NCBI GenBank assembly: GCA_023139225.1
Contig: JAGLNZ010000036.1
Span: forward strand, 1-9,129
Direction: 5' to 3'
Length of the DNA stretch: 9,129 nucleotides
Origin: Desulfobacula sp.
GTDB taxonomy: Bacteria; Desulfobacterota; Desulfobacteria; Desulfobacterales; Desulfobacteraceae
Positions 1 through 7,967 of the stretch are shown here, piece by piece (position 1 is the first letter of the stretch; every line of letters starts with the position of its first letter). Position numbers and translations under genes: made by a program. Below the pieces are notes generated by a model. That model saw nothing but the letters and a program-made list of their open reading frames with translations, was not told the DNA's origin and made no database searches.

Positions 1-60
1 ACTGCCAGTGGAGATTCAGGCTTTAAGGCGGATAAGACAACCTGGATCGGAACGGGTTAA
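1..60 (+). CDS. Possible C-terminal end of an unidentified plus-strand protein (partial)
   Basis: Frame 1 is open from the first base to TAA at 58-60 and encodes 19 residues ending in TTWIGTG. All three minus-strand frames contain stops in this stretch. Frame 2 on the plus strand is also open, to a TGA at 80-82, so the reading frame is not certain. The tail is too short to recognise a family. If real, the gene converges on the minus-strand operon. Confidence 0.35.
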   Translation, partial: TASGDSGFKADKTTWIGTG

Positions 61-83
61 TAAAAAATGTTTAAAAATTTGAC

Positions 84-122
84 CTTATGGCAACTATCAG
101 CGTTCGCAACCTGCCACATAAG
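84..122 (-). terminator. Imperfect hairpin with T-rich tail, possible operon terminator
   Basis: CTTATGGCA (84-92) pairs with TGCCACATAAG (112-122), leaving a two-base bulge and a loop of about 19 bases. Read on the minus strand, the stem is followed within a few bases by a run of five T and then a run of six T (complement of 61-78). That is the expected layout for an intrinsic terminator downstream of the M20 gene, whose stop lies about 70 bp upstream. The stem is short, bulged and not very GC-rich, so this is a weak call. On the plus strand no T run follows the stem. Confidence 0.35.
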
Positions 123-190
123 CAATGATCATCAATACCCCATAGCCACCGGCAGTGCAAGGGGCAAGGATGCAGACACACGATTATTTT

Positions 191-1357
191 TTATTCAAGC
201 AGATTCAAAGCAAACCTGACAAATGCTTCCACGCCCAACAATAATAATGATTCGTCAAAATCAAATTTTGAATTGTGCAGGGGAGCACCATTCTCAACCC
301 CTGTGCCAACAAAAAAATAACAGCCCTTTGTTTTTTCGAGGACAAAGGCCATGTCTTCCCCGCCCATGGTTGATTCAGGTTCTATGATTCGATCATCGGG
401 TACCACCTTAAGCATGCTTTTTTTCATCAGTTCAATCATGCCATGGTCATTCTCAAGCGGGGGATACCCAGAGGAGAAGTTTAATTTATAAGAAGCACCC
501 ATGGATTCACATACCCCTTTGATAACCTGTTCCAAGATCTCAGGGTACTCTTCCCAGATCTTTTTGTGAAAGGTCCGGGTTGTGCCGGTCAACACGGCTT
601 TTTCCGGCAGTGTATTATGGGCCGCACCCGCATGAAAGGAACCAATGGAGACAACGGACGGGGTCAGGGGATTGAGTTTCCGACTCACCACCCGCTGGAG
701 GGCATTGACCACCTGTCCTGCCGTATCCAGGGCATCCACGCAGAGATGGGGCATAGCGCCGTGACCACCCTTGCCCGTTATTTCAATTTCAAACATACTG
801 GCGGCAGACATTAAAATACCGGATTTCAGCCCCAGGGTGCCGGCAGGCAGCCCGGGCCAGAGATGGCAGGCCACTGAATAGTCTACATGGGGATTTTCCA
901 GGAGTCCTGCCTCAATCATGGGTTTTGCCCCGCCAGGTCCTTCTTCAGCCGGCTGGAACATGAACTTGATATTGCCGGAAAACAGGTCCTTGAGCCGGGC
1001 CAGGATACCGGCGGTGACCAGGGCCATGGCCATGTTTCCGTCGTGGCCGCAGGCATGCATCATATTGTCATGGGTGGAAGCAAACTTGAGCCCGGTTTCT
1101 TCCCGGATGGGCAGGGCATCCATATCCGCCCGGATGATCAAAGTTTTGCCCGGCTTTTCGGCTTTTAAAAGCCCTATCACTCCGGTTCCTGCAATACCGG
1201 TGGAAACTTCCAAGCCCGGTATGACATTCAAATGATCGGCCACAAACCGGGCTGTTTTCTTTTCTGCAAACCCTATTTCCGGAATTTTATGAAGGGCCTG
1301 CCGAATGGCGGCGATATTGGCTTTTTCTTTTTCAATCATTGTCTTGATATCAGTCAT
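191..1357 (-). CDS. M20-family (M20D-type) metal-dependent amidohydrolase / N-acyl-amino acid hydrolase
   Basis: Predicted 388-residue cytoplasmic zinc-type hydrolase of the hippurate hydrolase / IAA-amino acid hydrolase group, which cleaves the amide bond of N-acylated amino acids. Visible motifs are ADMDALPI (77-84), HACGHD with likely ligands C103 and H105, PAEEG with general base E138 and ligand E139, H165 in CHLWP, H199 in the GGHGAMPH segment of the lid/dimerisation domain (about 180-290), GGED (332-335), and the last ligand H361 in PLHNSKFDF. All expected catalytic and metal positions are present, and the length is normal for the family. The ATG at 1357 is chosen because GGAG lies 8 bases upstream, the N-terminus then matches the family, and it leaves a 16-bp gap after the upstream ATPase gene. 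An in-frame start further upstream would overlap that ATPase. It is the last gene of the operon and probably processes imported ligand. Exact substrate is unknown; a peptidase role is an alternative. Confidence 0.9.
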   Translation of the reverse strand: MTDIKTMIEKEKANIAAIRQALHKIPEIGFAEKKTARFVADHLNVIPGLEVSTGIAGTGVIGLLKAEKPGKTLIIRADMDALPIREETGLKFASTHDNMMHACGHDGNMAMALVTAGILARLKDLFSGNIKFMFQPAEEGPGGAKPMIEAGLLENPHVDYSVACHLWPGLPAGTLGLKSGILMSAASMFEIEITGKGGHGAMPHLCVDALDTAGQVVNALQRVVSRKLNPLTPSVVSIGSFHAGAAHNTLPEKAVLTGTTRTFHKKIWEEYPEILEQVIKGVCESMGASYKLNFSSGYPPLENDHGMIELMKKSMLKVVPDDRIIEPESTMGGEDMAFVLEKTKGCYFFVGTGVENGAPLHNSKFDFDESLLLLGVEAFVRFALNLLE

Positions 1358-1373
1358 AACAGCGACTCCAAAA

Positions 1374-2336
1374 TTATGGGTAGAGGTGACAGGCAATCCA
1401 GTGATCCGGTTCAATTTCCCTGTAACCAGGCCGGGTTCGGCATTTGTCCCTTGCCATTGGACACCTGGGGTGAAATGTGCATCCCTCAGGTGGATCAAGA
1501 GGGCTTGGCACATCCCCGGACAGTACAATATTTTGTTCCTGCTTTACCAGGGGATCGGGTATGGGAACAGCGGACAATAATGCTTTTGTATAGGGATGCA
1601 ACGGATTTTTATAAAGCGACCGGGCAGAGGCCAGCTCCACAATCCGTCCCAGGTACATGACTGCCACCCGGTGGGAGATATGCTCCACCACGCTTAAATC
1701 ATGGGCGATAAATAAATAGGCAAGATTCATCTCTTCCTGAAGATCCCTGAGCAGATTGATAATCTGGGCCTGGATGGACACATCCAGGGCAGAGACAGCT
1801 TCATCACAAATGATGACATCAGGATTAACGGCGAGCGCTCTCGCAATTCCTATGCGCTGGCGCTGGCCCCCGGAAAATTCATGGGGATACCGCCCCGTCT
1901 GGGCTGACCGTAACCCTACCCGTGTCATCAGTTTTGCCACCCTTTGCCTGATCTTTGATTTGGACAGGTCCTCAAAATTTTTAATGGGTTCGGCAATGAT
2001 CTGGCCCACATTCATCCGGGGATTCAGGGATGAAAAAGGGTCCTGGAAAATAATCTGAAGTGACGTTCTGGTCTTTCTTAAGGTCTCCCTGTCCATTTTG
2101 CCCAGATCCTTTCCCTTGAACATTACCGTTCCGGCCGTGGGGGGGGTCAACCTCAGAATAGACCGGCCCACGGTTGTCTTACCGCAGCCGCTTTCCCCCA
2201 CAAGCCCCAGGGTTTCCCCCGGGTTCAGATGAAAACTCACCCCGTCCACAGCCTTGACATGATTGACGGTTCTTTGAAGAAACCCTTTTCGAACCGGATA
2301 ATATTTTTTTAAATTCTCAACTTCAAGAACAGGCAT
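1374..2336 (-). CDS. Peptide-type ABC transporter ATP-binding protein (DppF/OppF-like)
   Basis: A 320-residue ATPase that would form a heterodimer with the DppD-like protein and power import through the two permeases at the inner face of the membrane. The nucleotide-binding domain is complete: Walker A GESGCGKT (47-54), Q-loop Q98, signature FSGGQRQR (154-161), Walker B VIICDEA (174-180, with D178 and E179), D-loop SALD, and switch H212. The C-terminal oligopeptide/dipeptide extension carries HPYTKALL and four cysteines (C286, C292, C299, C316), in the arrangement linked to an iron-sulfur cluster in related transporters. The start has AAGGAA about 9 bases upstream and lies 14 bp after the DppD-like gene; the M20 gene follows 16 bp downstream. 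The family also moves nickel and other solutes, but the neighbouring hydrolases favour a peptide-like ligand. Confidence 0.95.
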   Translation of the reverse strand: MPVLEVENLKKYYPVRKGFLQRTVNHVKAVDGVSFHLNPGETLGLVGESGCGKTTVGRSILRLTPPTAGTVMFKGKDLGKMDRETLRKTRTSLQIIFQDPFSSLNPRMNVGQIIAEPIKNFEDLSKSKIRQRVAKLMTRVGLRSAQTGRYPHEFSGGQRQRIGIARALAVNPDVIICDEAVSALDVSIQAQIINLLRDLQEEMNLAYLFIAHDLSVVEHISHRVAVMYLGRIVELASARSLYKNPLHPYTKALLSAVPIPDPLVKQEQNIVLSGDVPSPLDPPEGCTFHPRCPMARDKCRTRPGYREIEPDHWIACHLYP

Positions 2337-2350
2337 GGGGTTAATTTCCT

Positions 2351-3337
2351 TTAAAAATCATCTGTTGCCAGCCAGCAGGCGACCCGCCGATTTTTGTTGA
2401 AATGGATCATGGATGGAGACTCTTTTTTACAGATGTCCATGGTCATAGAGCACCGGGGATGGAAACTGCATCCTTTTGGCATGTGCAAAAGATTGGGCAC
2501 AATGCCGGGAATTTCATTGAGCCGGGTCTTCTTATCCCCGCCTAAAACCGGTACGGATTTTAACAATCCCTTTGTATAAGGATGCCGGGCATCATGGAAC
2601 AACTCCACCACAGGCGCTTCTTCCACCACGCGGCCCGCATACATAACCACGACCCGGCTGGCCATCTGGGCCACTACCCCCAGATCATGGGTGATCAGGA
2701 CAATGGAAGTATTTGACCCTTTTTTCAGATGTTCCAGAAGCCGGATAATCTGAGCCTGGATGGTCACATCCAGAGCGGTTGTGGGTTCATCTGCAAAAAT
2801 GAGACGGGGATTGCAGGACAGGGCCATGGCTATCATGACCCGCTGGCGCATGCCCCCGGACAATTTATGGGGGTACTCACCGACCCGTAATTCAGGTGAA
2901 GGGATCTGTACTATTTCCAGCATCTGAATTGCTTTTTCCCAGGCCTTTTTTCTGCCCAGTTTTTCATGGAGACGCAAACTTTCCGAAATCTGTTCCCCCA
3001 CCGTTAAAATCGGGTTCAACGACGTCATGGGCTCCTGGAAAATCATGGAAATGGTGCCGCCTCGAATCATCCGCATTTCCTCAGGGTCCAAGCTCAGCAA
3101 ATTTTTTCCGTCAAAATTCACTTGTCCATGGATGGTGGTCATGGATGGATTCAAAAGTCTGAGCACGGAAAGAGCGGTCACACTTTTTCCGCACCCGCTT
3201 TCCCCTACAAGGCCCAGGGTTTCGCCTGGATAAACATCAAAATCAACCCCGTTCACGGCAGTAATGGTGCCGTCAAGAGTATGAAAACTGGTTTTCAGCC
3301 CTACGATAGACAAAAGAGGAGCCATACCTGCTTTCAT
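2351..3337 (-). CDS. Peptide-type ABC transporter ATP-binding protein (DppD/OppD-like)
   Basis: A 328-residue ATPase, partner of the DppF-like protein. It shows Walker A GESGCGKS (45-52), Q-loop Q101, signature LSGGMRQR (159-166), Walker B LIFADEP (179-185, with D183 and E184) and switch H217. The C-terminal extension has HPYTKGLL and cysteines C290, C296, C303 and C321, a C-x5-C-x6-C-x17-C pattern close to that of its partner. The ATG at 3337 overlaps the stop of the upstream permease as ATGA. An AAGGAG Shine-Dalgarno sits 6 bases upstream inside the permease gene, which favours this start over Met5. Translational coupling keeps subunit amounts balanced. Both ATPases have intact catalytic residues, so each half can in principle hydrolyse ATP. 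Confidence 0.95.
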   Translation of the reverse strand: MKAGMAPLLSIVGLKTSFHTLDGTITAVNGVDFDVYPGETLGLVGESGCGKSVTALSVLRLLNPSMTTIHGQVNFDGKNLLSLDPEEMRMIRGGTISMIFQEPMTSLNPILTVGEQISESLRLHEKLGRKKAWEKAIQMLEIVQIPSPELRVGEYPHKLSGGMRQRVMIAMALSCNPRLIFADEPTTALDVTIQAQIIRLLEHLKKGSNTSIVLITHDLGVVAQMASRVVVMYAGRVVEEAPVVELFHDARHPYTKGLLKSVPVLGGDKKTRLNEIPGIVPNLLHMPKGCSFHPRCSMTMDICKKESPSMIHFNKNRRVACWLATDDF

Positions 3338-4230
3338 ATTTTGCTCCTTGGATCAAAGGCATCCCTGAGGCCGTCTCCCAGCAGGTTAAAGCTTAAAACT
3401 GCCAGGAAGATGGCAATTCCGGGAAAGGTTGCCACATGGGGTTTACCCATCATATAAGCCCGGGCTGATCCCAACATTGATCCCCATTCAGGGGTGGGCG
3501 GCTGAACCCCGATGCCCAGGAATCCAAGACCTGCGGCAAATAGAATAGCGGTCCCCATACCCAGGCTGGTCTGAACAATAATGGGGGCCAGGACATTGGG
3601 CAGGATATGGCGCAGGATAATATGCCGATCCTTAGTACCGCTTGCCCGGGCAGCTTCTACATAGACCTCTTCCCTGACGGTCAGAACACATCCCCGCACC
3701 AGCCGAATATATATGGGTATCATGCTGATCCCAATGGAGATTACTGTATTTTTTAATCCCACTCCCAGGATGGCCACCAGGGCCAGGGCCAGCAAAAATC
3801 CTGGGAATGCCAGCAGCATATCAGTAAACCGCTGAATAATAAAATCCGTCTTCCCCCCGAAATAGCCCGATATAAGGCCCACAGGCACACCAAACAAAAG
3901 ACCGACCCCCACCACGCCCACGGCAATCATTAATGAAACCCTGGACCCGTAAAGGATGCGGCCCAGAATGGACCGGCCCAATTCATCGGTTCCCAGAAGA
4001 TATTTTGCACAAGGGGGGGAAAGAGAATTGATCAGATCGGGAGCAGAAGGATTTCCCCAGAACAGAACCGGTGCCCCAAAGGCGCACACGATATAAATCA
4101 GCAAAAAAATCCCACCCACGAGGGCTGCCTTGTTCCGCTTGAGCTTGGCCCAGCCACGGCTGGAAGAAGAATCAATATCCCCGACCGAATCACTATCATT
4201 GTTTTTTGTATTTATATCAATATCATTCAT
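3334..4230 (-). CDS. Peptide-type ABC transporter permease (DppC/OppC-like)
   Basis: Inner-membrane permease of about 298 residues that pairs with the DppB-like subunit to form the import channel. After a polar, Asp/Ser-rich cytoplasmic N-terminus come the first hydrophobic segment (about 37-58), the family motif LLGTDELGRSILGR (78-91), several further hydrophobic spans, and the cytoplasmic EAA coupling loop beginning YVEAARASG (about 190-198), which contacts the ATPases. The C-terminus LLGDGLRDAFDPRS is typical. The start at 4230 (MNDIDIN) overlaps the upstream permease by 8 bp and would be coupled to it. An in-frame ATG at 4257 adds nine residues; neither has a strong Shine-Dalgarno, so the start is moderately sure. 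The stop overlaps the next gene by 4 bp. Confidence 0.92.
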   Translation of the reverse strand: MNDIDINTKNNDSDSVGDIDSSSSRGWAKLKRNKAALVGGIFLLIYIVCAFGAPVLFWGNPSAPDLINSLSPPCAKYLLGTDELGRSILGRILYGSRVSLMIAVGVVGVGLLFGVPVGLISGYFGGKTDFIIQRFTDMLLAFPGFLLALALVAILGVGLKNTVISIGISMIPIYIRLVRGCVLTVREEVYVEAARASGTKDRHIILRHILPNVLAPIIVQTSLGMGTAILFAAGLGFLGIGVQPPTPEWGSMLGSARAYMMGKPHVATFPGIAIFLAVLSFNLLGDGLRDAFDPRSKI

Positions 4231-5143
4231 AACGAATTCTTGGATCCACAAAAGCATAAATTAAATCAACTACCAGGTTGACCAGAGTATAGAGCAGCCC
4301 GAAAATCAATATACTGCCTTGAATCACGGCATAATCCCTGGCCAGGATGGAATCCACAATAAGACGTCCCAGGCCTGGCCAGGCAAACACGGTTTCCGTT
4401 AAAACAGCCCCACCCAGGAGCAGCCCGAACTGAAGCCCCACCACAGTGATGATAGGGATCAGAGCATTTTTCAAGGCATGCTTGATAATGATCAAGTTTT
4501 CTTTCAACCCCTTGGACCGGGCAGTGGTAACGTAATCCTGGGACAAAACTTCCAGCATACTGGATCTGGTCATCCGGGCAATAAAGGCTACGACAAAAGA
4601 GGCAAGGGTGACCGTTGGCAGAATCAGGTGTTTCCAGGTGCCGATGCCGCCTGCAGGCAGCCATTGCAAGGTCATGGAAAATACGATCATAAGCATGATC
4701 CCCAGCCAGAACACGGGCATGGAAATTCCGAAAAGCGAGGCAATGGTCACCAGATAATCCACCCATGAATAGGGCCTTACTGCTGCAATAATCCCGGCCG
4801 GGATCCCGAAAACACACGCCATGGTGATGGCGCACAGGGAAAGGAGAATGGTGTTGGGGAGTCGTGCCCATATCTCCTGAATCACCGGGTTTTGGGTGCG
4901 GGCAGAAAGGCCCAGGTCAAGGTGAACCAAACGGTTCAAAAAAGATGCATACTGGATATAGACTGGCTGATCAAGTCCCAGCTGGGTCCGGATCATCTCC
5001 ACATCCTGGGGCGAGGCCATCTGGCCCGCCAGCACCTGGGCCGGATCTCCGGGAAGCATCCTGAGCATGAAAAAGAGCAGCAGGGTAATCCCTAAGAGAA
5101 CCGGAATAATGGCCAATAATCTTTTTAACAGAAAATTGATCAT
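4223..5143 (-). CDS. Peptide-type ABC transporter permease (DppB/OppB-like)
   Basis: A 306-residue inner-membrane permease. It begins with a typical hydrophobic segment (about 9-29) followed by LPGDPA, and has about six hydrophobic spans (roughly 9-29, 97-121, 130-156, 173-190, 228-252, 274-298). The EAA loop starts YVTTARSKGL (204-213), and the late motif TETVFAWPGLGRL (249-261) and C-terminal FVDPRIRYE are standard for DppB. The start codon lies only 9 bp after the solute-binding gene stop. No good Shine-Dalgarno is visible in front of it; the nearest purine-rich patch is the GGAA at the end of the upstream gene, 12 bases away. Translation may therefore depend on ribosomes finishing the upstream gene. 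It forms the channel with the DppC-like subunit. Confidence 0.94.
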   Translation of the reverse strand: MINFLLKRLLAIIPVLLGITLLLFFMLRMLPGDPAQVLAGQMASPQDVEMIRTQLGLDQPVYIQYASFLNRLVHLDLGLSARTQNPVIQEIWARLPNTILLSLCAITMACVFGIPAGIIAAVRPYSWVDYLVTIASLFGISMPVFWLGIMLMIVFSMTLQWLPAGGIGTWKHLILPTVTLASFVVAFIARMTRSSMLEVLSQDYVTTARSKGLKENLIIIKHALKNALIPIITVVGLQFGLLLGGAVLTETVFAWPGLGRLIVDSILARDYAVIQGSILIFGLLYTLVNLVVDLIYAFVDPRIRYE

Positions 5144-5152
5144 GGTTGATAA

Positions 5153-6718
5153 TTATTCCATGGTGATATAGGTTGGATAAAATTTTTCCGTGGGTGTGAC
5201 CACCAGGTTTTTTATTTTACTGGAATAAGCCAAGACAAATTTTTCAACATGAAGCCAGATCCAGGGGCAGTCTTCCCAGACAATGCCGGAAGCCTGCTTG
5301 AGCAGTTCAAAGCGTTTGTTGAGATCCTGCTCTTTTCTGGATGCCGTCATGATTTCGTCATAAGCGGTATTGGTATAAAAGGAAGATCCCAGCCCCTTAG
5401 GCGGATTAACCTCGGTGGTAAACTGACCGTAAAGGGCCATGTCCGCATCCAGAAATAAAGGTCCCCAACCCAGGAGAAAGACTTCCAATTCGGTTTCTTC
5501 AATGGGTTTTAACAGGCCGGCTACATAGGTGGGCCAGTCATAGGTTCTAAGTTCCACCTTGATCCCGATGGCCTGGAAATATGCCTGGACCACTTCTGCG
5601 ACCTGTTTGTCAAACAGATACCGTCCATTAGGGGTTCTCATATTAATGGTTTTGGAAAAATCAAAATTGGCTTCTTTTAACAGCTGTTTGGCCTTTTCCG
5701 GGTTATAGTCATACTGGTGATCCATTTTAGCATAACCGAAGACTTTAGGGGATACCGGGCCGTCCATAGGCTGGGCCGTGTTAAAAAGGATCCGGTCCAC
5801 AATAGCCTTTTTGTCAATGGCATAATTGAATGCCTGGCGGACCTTTTTATTCATGGTCACGCCCTTTTGACAGTTGAGACCCATGAAAATAGTCCGGGTA
5901 TCCAGGGGCATTTCTACCTTAATATTGGACTGAGCTTTCAAGGCTGCTACATTGGAAGGCAGGGGTTTGTAGCAGATATCGATTTCACCGGTTCTGAGCA
6001 TGGCTTCCCGGGTGATGGCTTCGGGGATAATTTTAAAGATAAGCTTGTCAACCGTGGGAGCTTTCCCCCAATAGGTTTTATTCCGGATCAGTATGATCCG
6101 ATCCCCTTTCACCCATTCTGTGAGCACGTAGGGGCCTGCACCCACCGGGTGCTGGCGGACATCCTCTCCATATTTTTCCAGAGCTGCCGGACTGATGGGA
6201 GAAACAAGGGCCATGGACAGGGTAGCATTCAGGGGGGCAAAGGCATACTTCAAGTTTAATTGTATCGTGTAGTCATCAATCTTAACACATTCCTTTACCA
6301 TGGATACGGCAAATCTCAAGGGTACCCGCATTTTGGGATTCAGGATTCTGTCCCAGGTCTGTTTAACCACATCGGCATTATACAGAGCGCCGTCACTGAA
6401 TTGAACCCCTTTTTTAAGATGCAGGGTCCAGGTCAGGCCATCTTCAGACACCTCATGTTTTGCCAGCAGTCTGGGGTGAACATTGCCCGCCGGGTCCTGG
6501 TAATACATGTTGCCATAAATCAGATCGCAAATATTCTGGAACAACGTTGTGGTCTGTTCCTGAGGATTCAAGGTATCTGCATCCACTCCAATTCCGATTT
6601 TCAATTCCTTGATCTGGGCGCTTCCCGCTACGGGACTCAACAAAAAAGCCACCATGGCAACAGCGATCATACAAGTGAAAAGCTGTCTGAAATGTTTCAA
6701 TCTTACTTTTTTTCTCAT
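5153..6718 (-). CDS. Family 5 extracellular solute-binding protein of the peptide ABC transporter
   Basis: A 521-residue periplasmic ligand receptor (SBP_bac_5; DppA/OppA/GsiB type). It has a classic signal peptide: basic MRKKVRLKHFR, a hydrophobic core (about 14-28) and a GSA signal peptidase I site at 32-34, predicting a mature start at Q35. No convincing lipobox is present, so it is probably soluble and periplasmic. Recognisable family segments include the KKGVQFSDGALYNADVV region near residue 105, GAGPYVLTEWVKGD, RNKTYWG and the EAMLRTGEIDI segment. An AAGGAG at 6727-6732 sits about 8 bases before the ATG, the strongest ribosome site in the operon and fitting for the subunit needed in excess. 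Ligand cannot be read from sequence; peptides or N-acyl amino acids are inferred from the two hydrolases. Related proteins also bind glutathione, nickel or opines. Confidence 0.94.
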   Translation of the reverse strand: MRKKVRLKHFRQLFTCMIAVAMVAFLLSPVAGSAQIKELKIGIGVDADTLNPQEQTTTLFQNICDLIYGNMYYQDPAGNVHPRLLAKHEVSEDGLTWTLHLKKGVQFSDGALYNADVVKQTWDRILNPKMRVPLRFAVSMVKECVKIDDYTIQLNLKYAFAPLNATLSMALVSPISPAALEKYGEDVRQHPVGAGPYVLTEWVKGDRIILIRNKTYWGKAPTVDKLIFKIIPEAITREAMLRTGEIDICYKPLPSNVAALKAQSNIKVEMPLDTRTIFMGLNCQKGVTMNKKVRQAFNYAIDKKAIVDRILFNTAQPMDGPVSPKVFGYAKMDHQYDYNPEKAKQLLKEANFDFSKTINMRTPNGRYLFDKQVAEVVQAYFQAIGIKVELRTYDWPTYVAGLLKPIEETELEVFLLGWGPLFLDADMALYGQFTTEVNPPKGLGSSFYTNTAYDEIMTASRKEQDLNKRFELLKQASGIVWEDCPWIWLHVEKFVLAYSSKIKNLVVTPTEKFYPTYITME

Positions 6719-6726
6719 TTTCCCAT

Positions 6727-6732
6727 CTCCTT
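6727..6732 (-). promoter_or_regulatory. Strong ribosome binding site of the solute-binding protein gene
   Basis: AAGGAG on the minus strand, about 8 bases before the ATG at 6718 and in the 17-bp gap after the amidohydrolase gene. It is the best match to the ribosomal anti-Shine-Dalgarno in the operon and supports this start. Confidence 0.7.
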
Positions 6733-6735
6733 TTT

Positions 6736-7944
6736 TTAAACAGGTTTATATGATTCGTCCTCTAAAAATTGACCGCCCTTCATGACCCGGGCGATGGCAT
6801 CGACGTCATTCAATATGTCTATGTTCTCCACAGGGTTGTGTTTCACTAGGACCAGATCAGCCATTTTGCCTTGTTCAATGGTACCGATAATATTTTGTAT
6901 CCCAAGCACCTGTGATGCCGTATTGGTTGCAGCCATCAAGGCCTCTACAGGAGACAATCCGTGCTTGACCAGCAAAGGGATTTCCATGAGGTTCTTCCCG
7001 TGATAATTAAACGGGGTTCCGACATCAGTTCCCATGGCAATGGCCACACCTGCCTTGCGGGCTTTCTTAATGCTCTTTTTGTGGTGAGGGGTAACGATAT
7101 TATTTTTTTCAACGGCCCAGGCCGGAATACCAGCCTCAACTCCCATTTTTCCGATATGGTACATGGCAGCGATGGTGGGGATATAAAATACTGAGTTTTC
7201 CTTCATAAAGGAAATAATTTCATCTGTGAGATAAATCCCGTGCTCAATGGAATCAATACCGGCATGAAGGGCGTCTAAAATTCCCTGGCTTCCCATGGCA
7301 TGGGTAGCAGTCTTTTTTCCTGCCTTATGAGCCTCTTCAATACCGGCCTTCATTTCCTCATAACTGAGCTGGGCACTGCCCGGCTCCACAGCAGATGTCA
7401 GTACACCGCCTGTGGCCATGAATTTGACCTGGTCTGCTCCGGCTTTTATCTGCTCCCGAGCGGCACGCCTGACATCATCAGGTCCGTCCGCTTCCCGGCC
7501 AATGGGCCATCCATGGCCACCGGTCATGCAGATCAGACTACCTGATGCCAACACTCTTGGGCCTTTGATCAAACCGGATTCAATGGCCTGTTTCAACCCC
7601 AAATCAATGCCGCCTTTCCCTCCCATGTCCCGAACTGTGGTAATACCTGCCTCCAGCGTTTTTTGGGCATTCTTCACAGCTTTTATAGTGGTGATTACAG
7701 CTGATTGACCGGCCAGGGCTGCAATGGGATCAGGACTGGCATCCATGACCAGATGAACATGGCAGTCAATAAATCCCGGAAAAAGGGTGTCATCCCCAAT
7801 GGGAACCCGGCGTGTATCTTTGGCAAGCCCTGAAGCCGTATCACGGATGCTGACAATTTTATCATCTTCAACAAGAACCGTGGCATGTTCCAATACCTTG
7901 CCATTGCCAACAAACACCCGACCGTCTACAAACGCTGTTCCCAT
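6736..7944 (-). CDS. Amidohydrolase-superfamily protein, imidazolonepropionase/prolidase-like (COG1228 type)
   Basis: A 402-residue cytoplasmic metal-dependent hydrolase with a TIM-barrel core framed by a small beta domain. Binuclear metal site residues are visible: H62 and H64 in DCHVHL, K174 in QVKFMATGG (expected carboxylated bridging lysine), H215 in THAMG, H235 in IEHG, and D307 in MGTDVGTP. The N-terminal VEDDKI and C-terminal GTIEQGKMADLVL are typical of the superfamily. Characterised relatives hydrolyse Xaa-Pro or Xaa-Arg/Lys dipeptides and N-acyl amino acids; imidazolonepropionase itself is less likely because no histidine-degradation genes are near. There is no signal peptide, so it acts on imported substrate. 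The start follows the regulator stop by 23 bp with a G-rich GGGGGA close upstream. It is the first structural gene of the operon, so it is probably induced with the transporter. Confidence 0.88.
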   Translation of the reverse strand: MGTAFVDGRVFVGNGKVLEHATVLVEDDKIVSIRDTASGLAKDTRRVPIGDDTLFPGFIDCHVHLVMDASPDPIAALAGQSAVITTIKAVKNAQKTLEAGITTVRDMGGKGGIDLGLKQAIESGLIKGPRVLASGSLICMTGGHGWPIGREADGPDDVRRAAREQIKAGADQVKFMATGGVLTSAVEPGSAQLSYEEMKAGIEEAHKAGKKTATHAMGSQGILDALHAGIDSIEHGIYLTDEIISFMKENSVFYIPTIAAMYHIGKMGVEAGIPAWAVEKNNIVTPHHKKSIKKARKAGVAIAMGTDVGTPFNYHGKNLMEIPLLVKHGLSPVEALMAATNTASQVLGIQNIIGTIEQGKMADLVLVKHNPVENIDILNDVDAIARVMKGGQFLEDESYKPV

Positions 7945-7967
7945 AATTCCCCCACTATTTTCATTAT

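Noticed and set aside
1358..1528. N-terminal extension of the M20 gene (57 extra residues before MTDIKT)
   Set aside because: It overlaps the end of the DppF-like gene in another frame, does not resemble M20 proteins, and a good ribosome site precedes the ATG at 1357.
1232..1660. 142-codon plus-strand open frame across the M20/DppF junction
   Set aside because: It is antisense to two confident genes and its composition is typical of a shadow frame.
4231..4257. Earlier ATG for the DppC-like permease
   Set aside because: It has no ribosome site and adds nine residues of no clear role; the ATG at 4230 couples better to the upstream stop, though the evidence is not decisive.
4266..4871. 201-codon minus-strand open frame inside the DppB-like gene
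   Set aside because: It is an out-of-frame shadow of a clear permease, rich in His, Cys and Gly with no membrane pattern.
5717..6259. 180-codon plus-strand open frame
   Set aside because: It lies wholly antisense to the well-supported solute-binding protein and has no family resemblance or credible ribosome site.
6664..6678. Lipobox-like LFTC at residues 13-16 of the binding protein
   Set aside because: The cysteine precedes the hydrophobic core instead of following it; the GSA site after the core fits signal peptidase I better.
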